Under the pieces are notes generated by a model. It ran no database searches. It saw only the letters and a list, made by a program, of their open reading frames with translations, and was not told where the DNA came from. The position numbers were made by a program, and so were the translations under genes. Shown here in pieces: positions 6,128 through 11,460 of a stretch of 11,460 bases of DNA. The number at the start of each line of letters is the position of its first letter. Positions within the stretch are counted from its first letter, which is position 1. The stretch comes from Treponema sp. (GTDB lineage: Bacteria; Spirochaetota; Spirochaetia; Treponematales; Breznakiellaceae), in NCBI GenBank assembly GCA_031278025.1, contig JAITLF010000291.1:1-11460 (forward strand), read 5' to 3'.

Positions 6128-6811
6128 ATGATGCAACACCGAAAGGGGCGTTCCTATCGTCCCCAGCCCCTGCCTGGTCAGACTACCGGGGAAGAAATAG
6201 CCAATTCCATACTTCACGGCCTGGGGGCATTGCTCTCGGCAGCGGGACTCGCAGCCCTGGTAATCAAAGCTGCAGGACATCCGGGCGGCAACGGAAGGAA
6301 TCCCCTGGCCCTCGCTTCCTCGGTGGTGTTTACCGCCGCCATGATAATCATGTTCCTGGCATCCACCCTCTACCACGCCATACAGCACAAAGGGGCCAAA
6401 CGGATTTTCCGGATAGTGGATCATAGCGCTATCTACCTTCTTATCGCCGGGACCTATACCCCCTTCTGCCTCCTGGGGCTTAAAGGCGCCCTGGGCTGGG
6501 CGTTTCTGGGGTTTGAATGGGCCCTGGCGGCGGCGGGAATAGCGCTGTATGCAGTTAACTGGGCGTTTATCAAAAAAGCCGAATTGACGATCCATATCCT
6601 GATGGGATGGGCCATCGTGGCGGGCTGGCTACCCCTGAGCAGGTCCCTGCCCCGGATAAGCATGATTCTGCTCGCCGCCGGAGGGGTTTTCTATACGGTG
6701 GGAACATTCTGGTACCGCAAACCCTACTGGCGGGGCGCCCACGCCGTCTGGCATGTCTTTGTCTTAGGCGGGGCCGGCTGTCATTGGGGGTCGGTCTGGT
6801 TTATGGGCTGA
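6128..6811 (+). CDS. Hemolysin III / PAQR-family membrane protein (TrhA/YqfA type)
   Basis: 227 aa, the usual length for bacterial hemolysin III proteins. Seven hydrophobic segments are visible. The family's metal-site residues are all present: Ser79 and His83 in STLYH, the DH pair at 98-99 before LIAGTYTPF, His205 and His209 in HAVWH, and His219 near the end. Glu22 and Asn26 with ILHGLG (29-33) are also typical. From family knowledge, these are zinc-dependent integral membrane proteins related to adiponectin receptors; in bacteria they are linked to membrane fluidity or lipid homeostasis, and the hemolysin name is historical. A stop codon in frame at 6122-6124 fixes the start at 6128 or the adjacent ATG at 6131; AGGG at 6123-6126 fits the latter better. 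The start is only 36 bp from the end of the mobile element, and I see no convincing promoter in between. It stands alone, divergent from the RND operon. Confidence 0.9.
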   Translation: MMQHRKGRSYRPQPLPGQTTGEEIANSILHGLGALLSAAGLAALVIKAAGHPGGNGRNPLALASSVVFTAAMIIMFLASTLYHAIQHKGAKRIFRIVDHSAIYLLIAGTYTPFCLLGLKGALGWAFLGFEWALAAAGIALYAVNWAFIKKAELTIHILMGWAIVAGWLPLSRSLPRISMILLAAGGVFYTVGTFWYRKPYWRGAHAVWHVFVLGGAGCHWGSVWFMG

Positions 6812-6893
6812 ACGCCGGATACCCCGAAGAAAAAGAACCTGTTCCAAGACCCGCGCCGCGTGTTCATCTCCAGGGAATTCACGGATAAAAACG

Positions 6894-6977
6894 GCGTATT
6901 TAGACATACAAATGAAGCGTTTAGCCTTACAAATTGAGCGTTTAGCCTTACAAATGGAGTATTTGTATGTCTAAATA
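6894..6977. repeat. 17-bp perfect inverted repeat enclosing 21-bp direct repeats
   Basis: TATTTAGACATACAAAT (6897-6913) and its exact reverse complement (6961-6977) enclose two direct copies of GCGTTTAGCCTTACAAAT, which start 21 bp apart at 6917 and 6938. The left arm is a variant of the same unit (GCGTATTTAGACATACAAAT from 6894). The locus is therefore three related head-to-tail units with an inverted copy of the first at the right end. It is AT-rich, unlike its surroundings. It may form a long hairpin between the two convergent genes. Confidence 0.88.
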
Positions 6978-6996
6978 AAGCATTCTCCCTCCGAAT

Positions 6997-7060
6997 GGGG
7001 CATCCGGCTGTAAAGGCCGGGGCATCCGGATATACGGATGGGGCATTGCCCGCTACGGAC
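6997..7060. repeat. Three degenerate units with 21-22-bp spacing (GGGGCAT)
   Basis: GGGGCAT occurs at 6997, 7019 and 7040, spaced 22 and 21 bp. The first two continue as GGGGCATCCGG. Hairpins lie inside the units: CCGGC (7004-7008) with GCCGG (7016-7020), and ATCCG (7024-7028) with CGGAT (7035-7039). It is located just downstream of gatB and may contribute to ending that transcript. Confidence 0.65.
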
Positions 7061-7092
7061 GGCGTGTCTCTGAGCAGGGAAACCGGAGTTCG

Positions 7093-8592
7093 TTACGAGT
7101 TAGCCGCAGGCTGCGGCGCTTCGATGCGGCGCTTAACCAGTTCCCCGGCAACGCCGGGATCGGCCCGCCCGGCGGTCCGCTCCAAGACCTGGCCGACAAG
7201 GTAGGCGGTAAGGGTACGCCGGCGATTGGGGCTGCCGGCCTCCCGTGCTTCCTCAAAGAGATGCCCGTTATCGTAGTATACGCCCCGGACCGCTTCGGCG
7301 ATCTGCTCCGGGTCGGTAAGAAGGTCCCAGCCCCGTTCCCGGATGAGGTCCTCCGGGTCCCGGTCTTCCGCGGCAACCGCTTCCAGGGCCTGCCTGGCGT
7401 TCCTCCCCGAAATCTTACCCTGGGCGCTCAAGACAACCAGGGAGGCAAGACGCCGGGGGGTTATCTTGAGGGAGGCAATGGCGGACGGGGGGAGCCCCTC
7501 CCGGCTGAGGATATGCCGCAGGTCCGACATAAGACGGCATCTGATACGGCTTGCCGCATCCTTCTTTTCAAGGCCCCGCGCTACCGCTTCAGCCACGGCT
7601 TCTTCAAAGTAATCGGCTTCGGCCTTTTCGTCGCAGAGAAGGTCCGCATGCCCGGAAGAAAGGCCATACTCCGCCCCAAAGCGCAGGATCCGCTCCTGGG
7701 GAAGCTCTACCAGCGCGGCCTCCACCGAGGCGAGAAACGCCGCGTCCGGGGCAAAGACCGGGAGGTCCGGTTCGGGAAAGTACCGGTAGTCCTGGGCGTT
7801 TTCCTTGGTCCGCATAGGCTCCGTCCGGCCCCGGCTCTCGTTCCACAGCCGGGTTTCCTGCACCACCGCTTTGCCGGCATCCAGCATCTCCCCCTGGCGG
7901 GCTATTTCGTAGTTGAGGCCCAAACGCACAAACCGTGAAGAATTGAGGTTCTTGATCTCCACCTTCTTCCCCAAGCCCCTTCCCGGCAGGTTGACGGACA
8001 CGTTGGCATCCGCCCGGAGGGAACCTTCCTCCATGTTACCGTCGCAGACGCCCAGATACCGGACCATGCGGCGGAGCCGGCGGATGAAAAGCTCCGCATC
8101 CTCGCCGGTTTCCATGTCAGGCTCGGTTACAATTTCAAGGAGCGATACCCCCGCGCGGTTGTAGTCCAGCAGGGACACCCTGCCGGTGTGGATCATCTTT
8201 CCCGCGTCTTCTTCAAGATGACATTCCCTGATGCGCACCCGTTTCTTGAGGGGCGCGGTCTTGCCGTTCCCCTCAAGGTCCATAAAGCCATTCTGCCCCA
8301 GGGGGGAAGCGGACTGGGAGATCTGGTAGTTTTTTGGCATGTCCGGGTAAAAATACTGTTTCCGCTCAAACCAGGTCCGTTCCGGGATGCGGCAGTTGAG
8401 GGACCGGGCTACGATGCATCCCATACGCAGGGCCTCCATGTTGAGGGAGGGCAGCACGCCGGGATATCCCATGCAGACCGGGCATATATGGGTGTTGGGT
8501 TCGTCCCCAAAGGCGGCAGGACAAGCGCAAAAGACCTTCGTCTTCGTTAAAAGGTGAATGTGGACTTCAAGCCCTATGAACGGCTGGTACAT
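7093..8592 (-). CDS. gatB: Aspartyl/glutamyl-tRNA(Asn/Gln) amidotransferase subunit B
   Basis: 499 aa. GatB activates Glu-tRNA(Gln) and/or Asp-tRNA(Asn) with ATP and receives ammonia from GatA to make Gln-tRNA(Gln)/Asn-tRNA(Asn) in the cytoplasm. Seen: the N-terminal GLEVHIHLLTKTKVFC, a four-Cys set (CAC, then CPVC about 18 residues later) compatible with a metal site, and the signature LLDYNRAGVSLLEIVTEPD, where Ser replaces the usual Pro. YRYFPEPDLP follows, then a helical C-terminal GatB/YqeY domain (about residues 350-490) for tRNA contact. Length is normal. The frame opens 12 bp upstream at a TTG (8604), but ATG 8590-8592 has GGAG six nt upstream and follows the gatA stop by 2 bp, so I chose it. 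It is the last gene of the gatC-gatA-gatB operon. Confidence 0.97.
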   Translation of the reverse strand: MYQPFIGLEVHIHLLTKTKVFCACPAAFGDEPNTHICPVCMGYPGVLPSLNMEALRMGCIVARSLNCRIPERTWFERKQYFYPDMPKNYQISQSASPLGQNGFMDLEGNGKTAPLKKRVRIRECHLEEDAGKMIHTGRVSLLDYNRAGVSLLEIVTEPDMETGEDAELFIRRLRRMVRYLGVCDGNMEEGSLRADANVSVNLPGRGLGKKVEIKNLNSSRFVRLGLNYEIARQGEMLDAGKAVVQETRLWNESRGRTEPMRTKENAQDYRYFPEPDLPVFAPDAAFLASVEAALVELPQERILRFGAEYGLSSGHADLLCDEKAEADYFEEAVAEAVARGLEKKDAASRIRCRLMSDLRHILSREGLPPSAIASLKITPRRLASLVVLSAQGKISGRNARQALEAVAAEDRDPEDLIRERGWDLLTDPEQIAEAVRGVYYDNGHLFEEAREAGSPNRRRTLTAYLVGQVLERTAGRADPGVAGELVKRRIEAPQPAANS

Positions 8593-8594
8593 GG

Positions 8595-10082
8595 CTAACT
8601 CCAAAAGGCCCTATACCCCTCCGGGTGGGGAAAGGGATAGGCGTTTTCATAGGTTTCGGCAATATCCAGCAGGGTTCCCTCGGCAAAGGCCCGTCCCAAA
8701 AGCTGGACCCCCACGGGAAGCCCTCCCTCCACCCCCACGGGAAAGGCCAGGGCCGGCAGCCCCGCAAGGTTGGCGCAGCAGGTGTAGAGGTCCGCCGCCT
8801 TCTGGGTAAAGGGCGGCAGGCCCGCATCCCCCCGGCCAAAGGCCCTGGTGGGGAACACCGGCATAAGGATGGCGTCGCAGGGCGGCTTGGGACCCGCCGC
8901 GGCATTTGCCGCATCATCTGCTTCAGCATCATCCCCCAGGAACAGCTCGAAATTCCGGCGTATCCCCGCCCGTATCCGCTGAGCGCGAAGGTAGTACCGG
9001 TCCCGGAACCCGGAACGGAGTACAAAGGTTCCTAAAAGTATCCTGAGCTTTACCTCGCCGCCGAATCCGGCCTCCCGTGCCTTGTCGACGAGGCCGCCGG
9101 GATTCTCCGCCCCATCCGGGCGCTGTCCATACCGTATGCCGTCAAACCGGGCCAGGTTGGCGCTGGCCTCGGCGGCGGCGATGGTGTAGTAAGCAGGCAC
9201 TCCATATTTAAGGCCGGGGAGTTCCACCTCTATCAGGGTATGACCCAGGACGGCAAGCCGTTCCCTTGCACGATCAAAGCCCCGGCGCACCTCCGCTTCC
9301 GCCGCTATGGTCCGGGCGGTTAAGGCACGGACTATAGTCCCGGCGGAAAGCACTCCTATTACCCTGGAAGCGCCCCGGCCAGGCGTGGGGCCGCCATCCT
9401 GACCGTACAGGGGCGGCGACGAAGCCGGGGCATCCCGGCTCGTCTGGTCCAGAGGGTCCTTCCCCCGGATGGCGGCAAAAACCGCCCGGCACCGGGCCGC
9501 AGTGTCCGAGAGTACGCCTATCGTTTCAAGGCTCGATGCGTAAGCCACAAGACCGTACCGGGAAACCGCCCCGTAGGTAGGCTTAAGCCCCACCACCCCG
9601 CAGAAGGCCGCAGGCTGGCGCACCGACCCTCCGGTGTCCGATCCCAGGGCAAACGGCGTAAGCCCCGCAGCCACCGCCGCCGCGGAACCCCCGGAAGACC
9701 CCCCGGCAACCCGGCTTGTATCCCAGGGATTGCTGGTCCGCTTAAGCCCCGAATTGTCCGTAGAAGACCCCATGCCGAATTCATCCAAATTAGTCTTGCC
9801 CACAACCACCGCCCCTGCGGCTTCAAGCTTCCGCACCGCCGTGGCCGTGTAGGGAGACCGCAGTTTCTCAAGAAGGCGGGAACCGCAGCTTAGGGAAAAG
9901 CCCTTAACCGCAATGTTGTCCTTTACGGCGCAGGGAAAATCCCGCAGGACTGCGGCAAAGGGACCGGCGGCATCGGAAGCCCCCTTTTCGCCCGCTTCCG
10001 GGTTATATTCGATAAAAGCGCCTATTTTTTCTTCCCATGCTTCAAAATACGACGAAAACCCTTCGGGCCTTTTCAACGGCAT
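8595..10082 (-). CDS. gatA: Aspartyl/glutamyl-tRNA(Asn/Gln) amidotransferase subunit A
   Basis: 495 aa. GatA is the glutaminase of GatCAB: an amidase-signature enzyme that releases ammonia from Gln (or Asn) and channels it to GatB. The Lys-cisSer-Ser triad is complete: Lys54 in [10 protein letters not shown], Ser129 in [11 protein letters not shown] and Ser153 in [11 protein letters not shown], with the family's usual 75- and 24-residue spacings. [20 protein letters not shown] follows, then the C-terminal [13 protein letters not shown] block. ATG 10080-10082 has GGAGGAATT just upstream; the frame extends 8 codons further (to 10106) but that start has no such site and would abut the gatC stop. 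It lies 23 bp after gatC and 2 bp before gatB. A Ser/Pro/Gly-rich stretch (near residue 228, [10 protein letters not shown]) looks like a variable loop. No anomaly in the active site. Confidence 0.97.
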   Translation of the reverse strand: MPLKRPEGFSSYFEAWEEKIGAFIEYNPEAGEKGASDAAGPFAAVLRDFPCAVKDNIAVKGFSLSCGSRLLEKLRSPYTATAVRKLEAAGAVVVGKTNLDEFGMGSSTDNSGLKRTSNPWDTSRVAGGSSGGSAAAVAAGLTPFALGSDTGGSVRQPAAFCGVVGLKPTYGAVSRYGLVAYASSLETIGVLSDTAARCRAVFAAIRGKDPLDQTSRDAPASSPPLYGQDGGPTPGRGASRVIGVLSAGTIVRALTARTIAAEAEVRRGFDRARERLAVLGHTLIEVELPGLKYGVPAYYTIAAAEASANLARFDGIRYGQRPDGAENPGGLVDKAREAGFGGEVKLRILLGTFVLRSGFRDRYYLRAQRIRAGIRRNFELFLGDDAEADDAANAAAGPKPPCDAILMPVFPTRAFGRGDAGLPPFTQKAADLYTCCANLAGLPALAFPVGVEGGLPVGVQLLGRAFAEGTLLDIAETYENAYPFPHPEGYRAFWS

Positions 10083-10105
10083 GACAATTCCTCCAGGACC
10101 GCACA

Positions 10106-10438
10106 CTACAGGACATGAGGAATCAGGATAAACCGGCCATCCCGTTCACCCGCGTTGTCAATCAGATTGGGGCCTTCCGTCTGATTCAAGCCGGCGGAAG
10201 CGGCAGTACGGACATCGGCCCGGAAACACCCGATGCGCACGGTCTGGGCATTCGCCCCGGCGGCATCGGTCTGGCGGGAACCGGGAATGGGAAAAGCCTC
10301 CGTATCCCCGTCAGCCGCCTGCATAGCGGCGAAAAAACCCAGCATCTGTTCAAAAGCGGGAAAAGAAGCGGCCAATTCCCCCTCATCAAGGGTAAGATGC
10401 GCCAGTTGAGCGGTTACCCGTAAGTCCTCAATATTCAT
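10106..10438 (-). CDS. gatC: Aspartyl/glutamyl-tRNA(Asn/Gln) amidotransferase subunit C
   Basis: 110 aa, slightly longer than the usual 95-100. GatC is the small belt subunit that wraps around GatA and GatB and stabilises the complex. Seen: the N-terminal helix pair ([20 protein letters not shown], then [11 protein letters not shown]), a variable middle, and a C-terminus of the form [19 protein letters not shown], matching the family's end that inserts at the GatA-GatB interface. The frame can extend 4 codons to a TTG (10450), but the family alignment favours ATG 10436-10438. Neither start has a strong Shine-Dalgarno. It is the first gene of the operon. Upstream on the minus strand there is a TTGACA (10475-10470) but no well-spaced -10 box; a CATAAT at 10466-10461 is the other promoter hint. 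The element copy 2 begins 56 bp upstream. Confidence 0.93.
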   Translation of the reverse strand: MNIEDLRVTAQLAHLTLDEGELAASFPAFEQMLGFFAAMQAADGDTEAFPIPGSRQTDAAGANAQTVRIGCFRADVRTAASAGLNQTEGPNLIDNAGERDGRFILIPHVL

Positions 10439-10642
10439 GGATAGGATCAAGGCATGAACGATTATGCGATGTCAAGGTGAAAAGAGAGGGCGGGCAGGGC
10501 GAGCGCATTAAACATTCTTAGGGAACAGCCGCCACAGGTTCCCTTCCCGCCGCCGGCGGCTACGGCGGCGGCTACGACGCCTCGCCAGACTTCATCATGA
10601 TGTCCGGCGCGGTTTCTGACAGCGGCGGGGCCTGCGGCGTGT

Positions 10643-10728
10643 AAACCCGGGTTTACGGCGTGCAACCCCGAGTTTTTGCGCTGCACAAACCCGGGTTTCT
10701 GATCAAAAAACCGGGGTCCGGCAACACC
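10643..10728. repeat. Short four-unit palindrome array in element copy 2
   Basis: Units begin at 10643, 10664, 10687 and 10708, with lengths 21, 23, 21 and 21. Cores are AAACCCGGGTTT (twice), AACCCCGAGTTT and AAACCGGGGTCC. They correspond to the outer units 1, 2, 10 and 11 of copy 1; the second unit is a hybrid of units 2 and 9, so the A/T-rich middle units are what is missing here or was gained there. GTAAACCCGGGTTTAC at 10641-10656 is a perfect 16-bp palindrome. Confidence 0.85.
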
Positions 10729-10732
10729 GGAG

Positions 10733-10755
10733 CCCCGACGGGGGTATTCTTTTTT
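10733..10755 (+). terminator. Terminator-like hairpin at right end of element copy 2
   Basis: CCCC (10733-10736) pairs with GGGG (10740-10743) around GAC, followed by TATTC and T6 (10750-10755). It is conserved with copy 1 although the loop and adjacent bases differ, which mildly supports a role. Short stem; activity unproven. Confidence 0.4.
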
Positions 10756-10770
10756 AATGCGCTCGCCCTG

Positions 10771-10964
10771 CTCCCCGCGGGACTACGCCTGCTCCCCCGC
10801 CGGGGCGGCAGGGCGACGGGGCAGAGCCCCGCATTCTGCCGGCAAAATGCCCCATTCCGCTCCCCAAGCGGAGCGTCCGCAGGCAAGACGGGACCCGTCC
10901 TCTGCCGAACAGAGGCCGCCGCCTCAATCCCGCCCCGCAGTCCCCGGCGGAGGCTGCGGGGTTA
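10771..10964. other. GC-rich gene-free stretch with a series of hairpins
   Basis: No gene is visible. Stem-loops seen: GGGGC-AGA-GCCCC (10818-10830), TCCGCT-CCCCA-AGCGGA (10856-10872), CCTCTG-CCGAA-CAGAGG (10899-10915) and CCCCGCAG (10933-10940) with CTGCGGGG (10954-10961). The last lies directly after the tandem stop codons TGA-TAA of the minus-strand gene at 10965 and could end its transcript, but no T-run follows. Base composition is much richer in G+C than the housekeeping genes. Confidence 0.6.
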
Positions 10965-11460
10965 TCAACCCGCGTGTTCTTCAGGCGCGGCCGGTTCGTT
11001 CCCATCAGCAGGCGGTGCGTCCATAGACACTTCCGCCATCGTGCTGATGTCCAGCGGCGCCGCAGCCGCCCCGGACGCCGCCGTTGTTACGAAGCAGCGG
11101 CCGCCTTCTGCGCCGCCGTATACTCTGCCCGCGAACCAGCGGGAAGCCGGCGAGCCGGAAGGCGCGTTGAGGGGCCACGTGGCGCCGCCGTCTATCCCCC
11201 CTCCTTGTCCGGCCAGGTACTCCCCTGCATCTTCCCTTTTTCCCGATTCGGGAACCCCGCTCAGGGCCGCAACATACGCCGCCGTGGCGGCCGCGAGCAG
11301 ATTGGCAACGGTTCCTTGCGGTTCTGCCCGTCCCCTCAAGCCGCGCGGCGCGGATAGCGGCAGCCGCCGTAACCGCGCCGGCGTCGAAGTTCCACGGGGC
11401 CGTTTTGGCTGCGCCCTTGTACCAGCCGGCAAAGGCGGGGCCCGCGTTGGCGGGCGGGCC
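10965..11460 (-). pseudogene. 3' end of an InlB B-repeat (Listeria-Bacteroides repeat) protein, frameshifted
   Basis: Partial; it enters from the right edge. Reading the minus strand from base 11460, the first 40 or so residues contain AFAGWYKGAAKTAPWNFD followed by AGAVTA, a good match to the end of the Listeria-Bacteroides/InlB B-repeat consensus (FAGWYxDxAxTxPWNFxxxxVTA). After LEG (11340-11332) this frame turns Arg-rich and nonsense-like, while the frame one base over continues sensibly to the TGA at 10965. Removing one G from the G4 run at 11332-11335 joins the two into one chain of about 165 residues. The tail includes GGRCFVTTAASG, loosely like the CFIATAAYG box of some surface proteins, and ends PADGNEPAAPEEHAG. 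The family occurs in surface-exposed or secreted proteins; function unknown. It could be a decayed gene, a sequencing error or a phase-variable tract. Confidence 0.6.

Larger units (their letters stand above)
6812..7092. other. Convergent intergenic region with two repeat structures
   Basis: 281 bp between the 3' ends of the hemolysin III gene (plus) and gatB (minus). No gene is visible. It contains the 6894-6977 inverted/direct repeat and the 6997-7060 repeat with 21-22-bp spacing, described separately. No classic stem plus T-run terminator is seen for either gene; the two repeat structures are the only candidates for ending transcription. Confidence 0.7.
10495..10770. mobile_element. MITE-like element, copy 2 (276 bp, shortened)
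   Basis: It has the same perfect 18-bp ends as copy 1: CAGGGCGAGCGCATTAAA at 10495-10512 and its reverse complement at 10753-10770, in the same orientation. The left part matches copy 1 closely base for base but lacks about 9 bp of a CGG-rich repeat and about 32 bp after TTTCTG. Its array has four units against eleven. No target duplication is visible: the 10 bases on each side do not match. It sits just upstream of gatC, between that operon and the InlB-repeat gene. No transposase. Confidence 0.88.

Noticed and set aside
5572..6426. Several long frames across element copy 1, including 145 aa on minus and 227 aa on plus
   Set aside because: All frames are open through the 21-bp array. The plus-strand frame runs into the hemolysin III gene out of frame, and the minus frame changes completely outside the short segment shared with copy 2.
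10461..10475. Promoter for gatC (TTGACA and CATAAT on the minus strand)
   Set aside because: The two boxes are only 3 bp apart, so they cannot form one promoter, and neither has a good partner at 16-18 bp.

Overview
The window looks like spirochaete DNA, most plausibly a termite-gut-type Treponema. The reasons are a three-gene envelope operon of the spirochaetal type (RND/MMPL exporter, LolA-like periplasmic protein, outer-membrane barrel), a GatCAB amidotransferase operon, and a Listeria-Bacteroides-type (InlB B-repeat) surface-protein fragment at the right edge. The genus is an inference from gene content; no rRNA or other marker is present.

Layout: (1) 1-409, no gene: an array of ten 21-bp quasi-palindromic repeats and two hairpins. 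(2) 410-5463, minus-strand operon read right to left: a 12-TM RND/MMPL exporter, a LolA-like periplasmic protein and a C-terminal-Phe outer-membrane barrel, packed with a 3-bp gap and a 4-bp ATGA overlap. A good sigma-70 promoter (TTGACG, 17-bp spacer, TATAGT) lies at 5584-5612. (3) 5622-6102, a non-autonomous MITE-like element with perfect 18-bp terminal inverted repeats and a 10-bp target duplication; its right half is eleven 21-bp units in exact register. (4) 6128-6811, plus strand, a hemolysin III/PAQR-type membrane protein. (5) 6812-7092, a convergent intergenic region with a perfect 17-bp inverted repeat around short direct repeats, and a second repeat of 21-22 bp period. (6) 7093-10438, minus-strand gatC-gatA-gatB operon for tRNA-dependent Gln/Asn formation. 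(7) 10495-10770, a second, shorter copy of the element in the same orientation, 56 bp upstream of gatC. (8) 10771-10964, GC-rich DNA full of hairpins. (9) 10965-11460, the minus-strand 3' end of an InlB-repeat protein that reads through only if one G is removed from a G4 run at 11332-11335.

How the parts work together: the first operon has the composition of a trans-envelope lipid or hydrophobe transport route (inner-membrane RND pump, periplasmic lipid carrier, outer-membrane barrel). The pump and the barrel share an unusual Gly-Phe/acidic low-complexity motif. gatCAB is housekeeping.

The least explained content is the repeat material. The array at the left edge and the arrays inside both elements have different sequences but one design: a 12-bp palindromic core (AGACCTGGGTCT or AAACCCGGGTTT) plus a 9-bp spacer, total 21 bp, close to two turns of B-DNA. 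Two further loci in the window have a 21-22-bp period without that core. The element copies differ mainly in array length (11 against 4 units), so they look like mobile carriers of an expandable, helically phased palindrome array.
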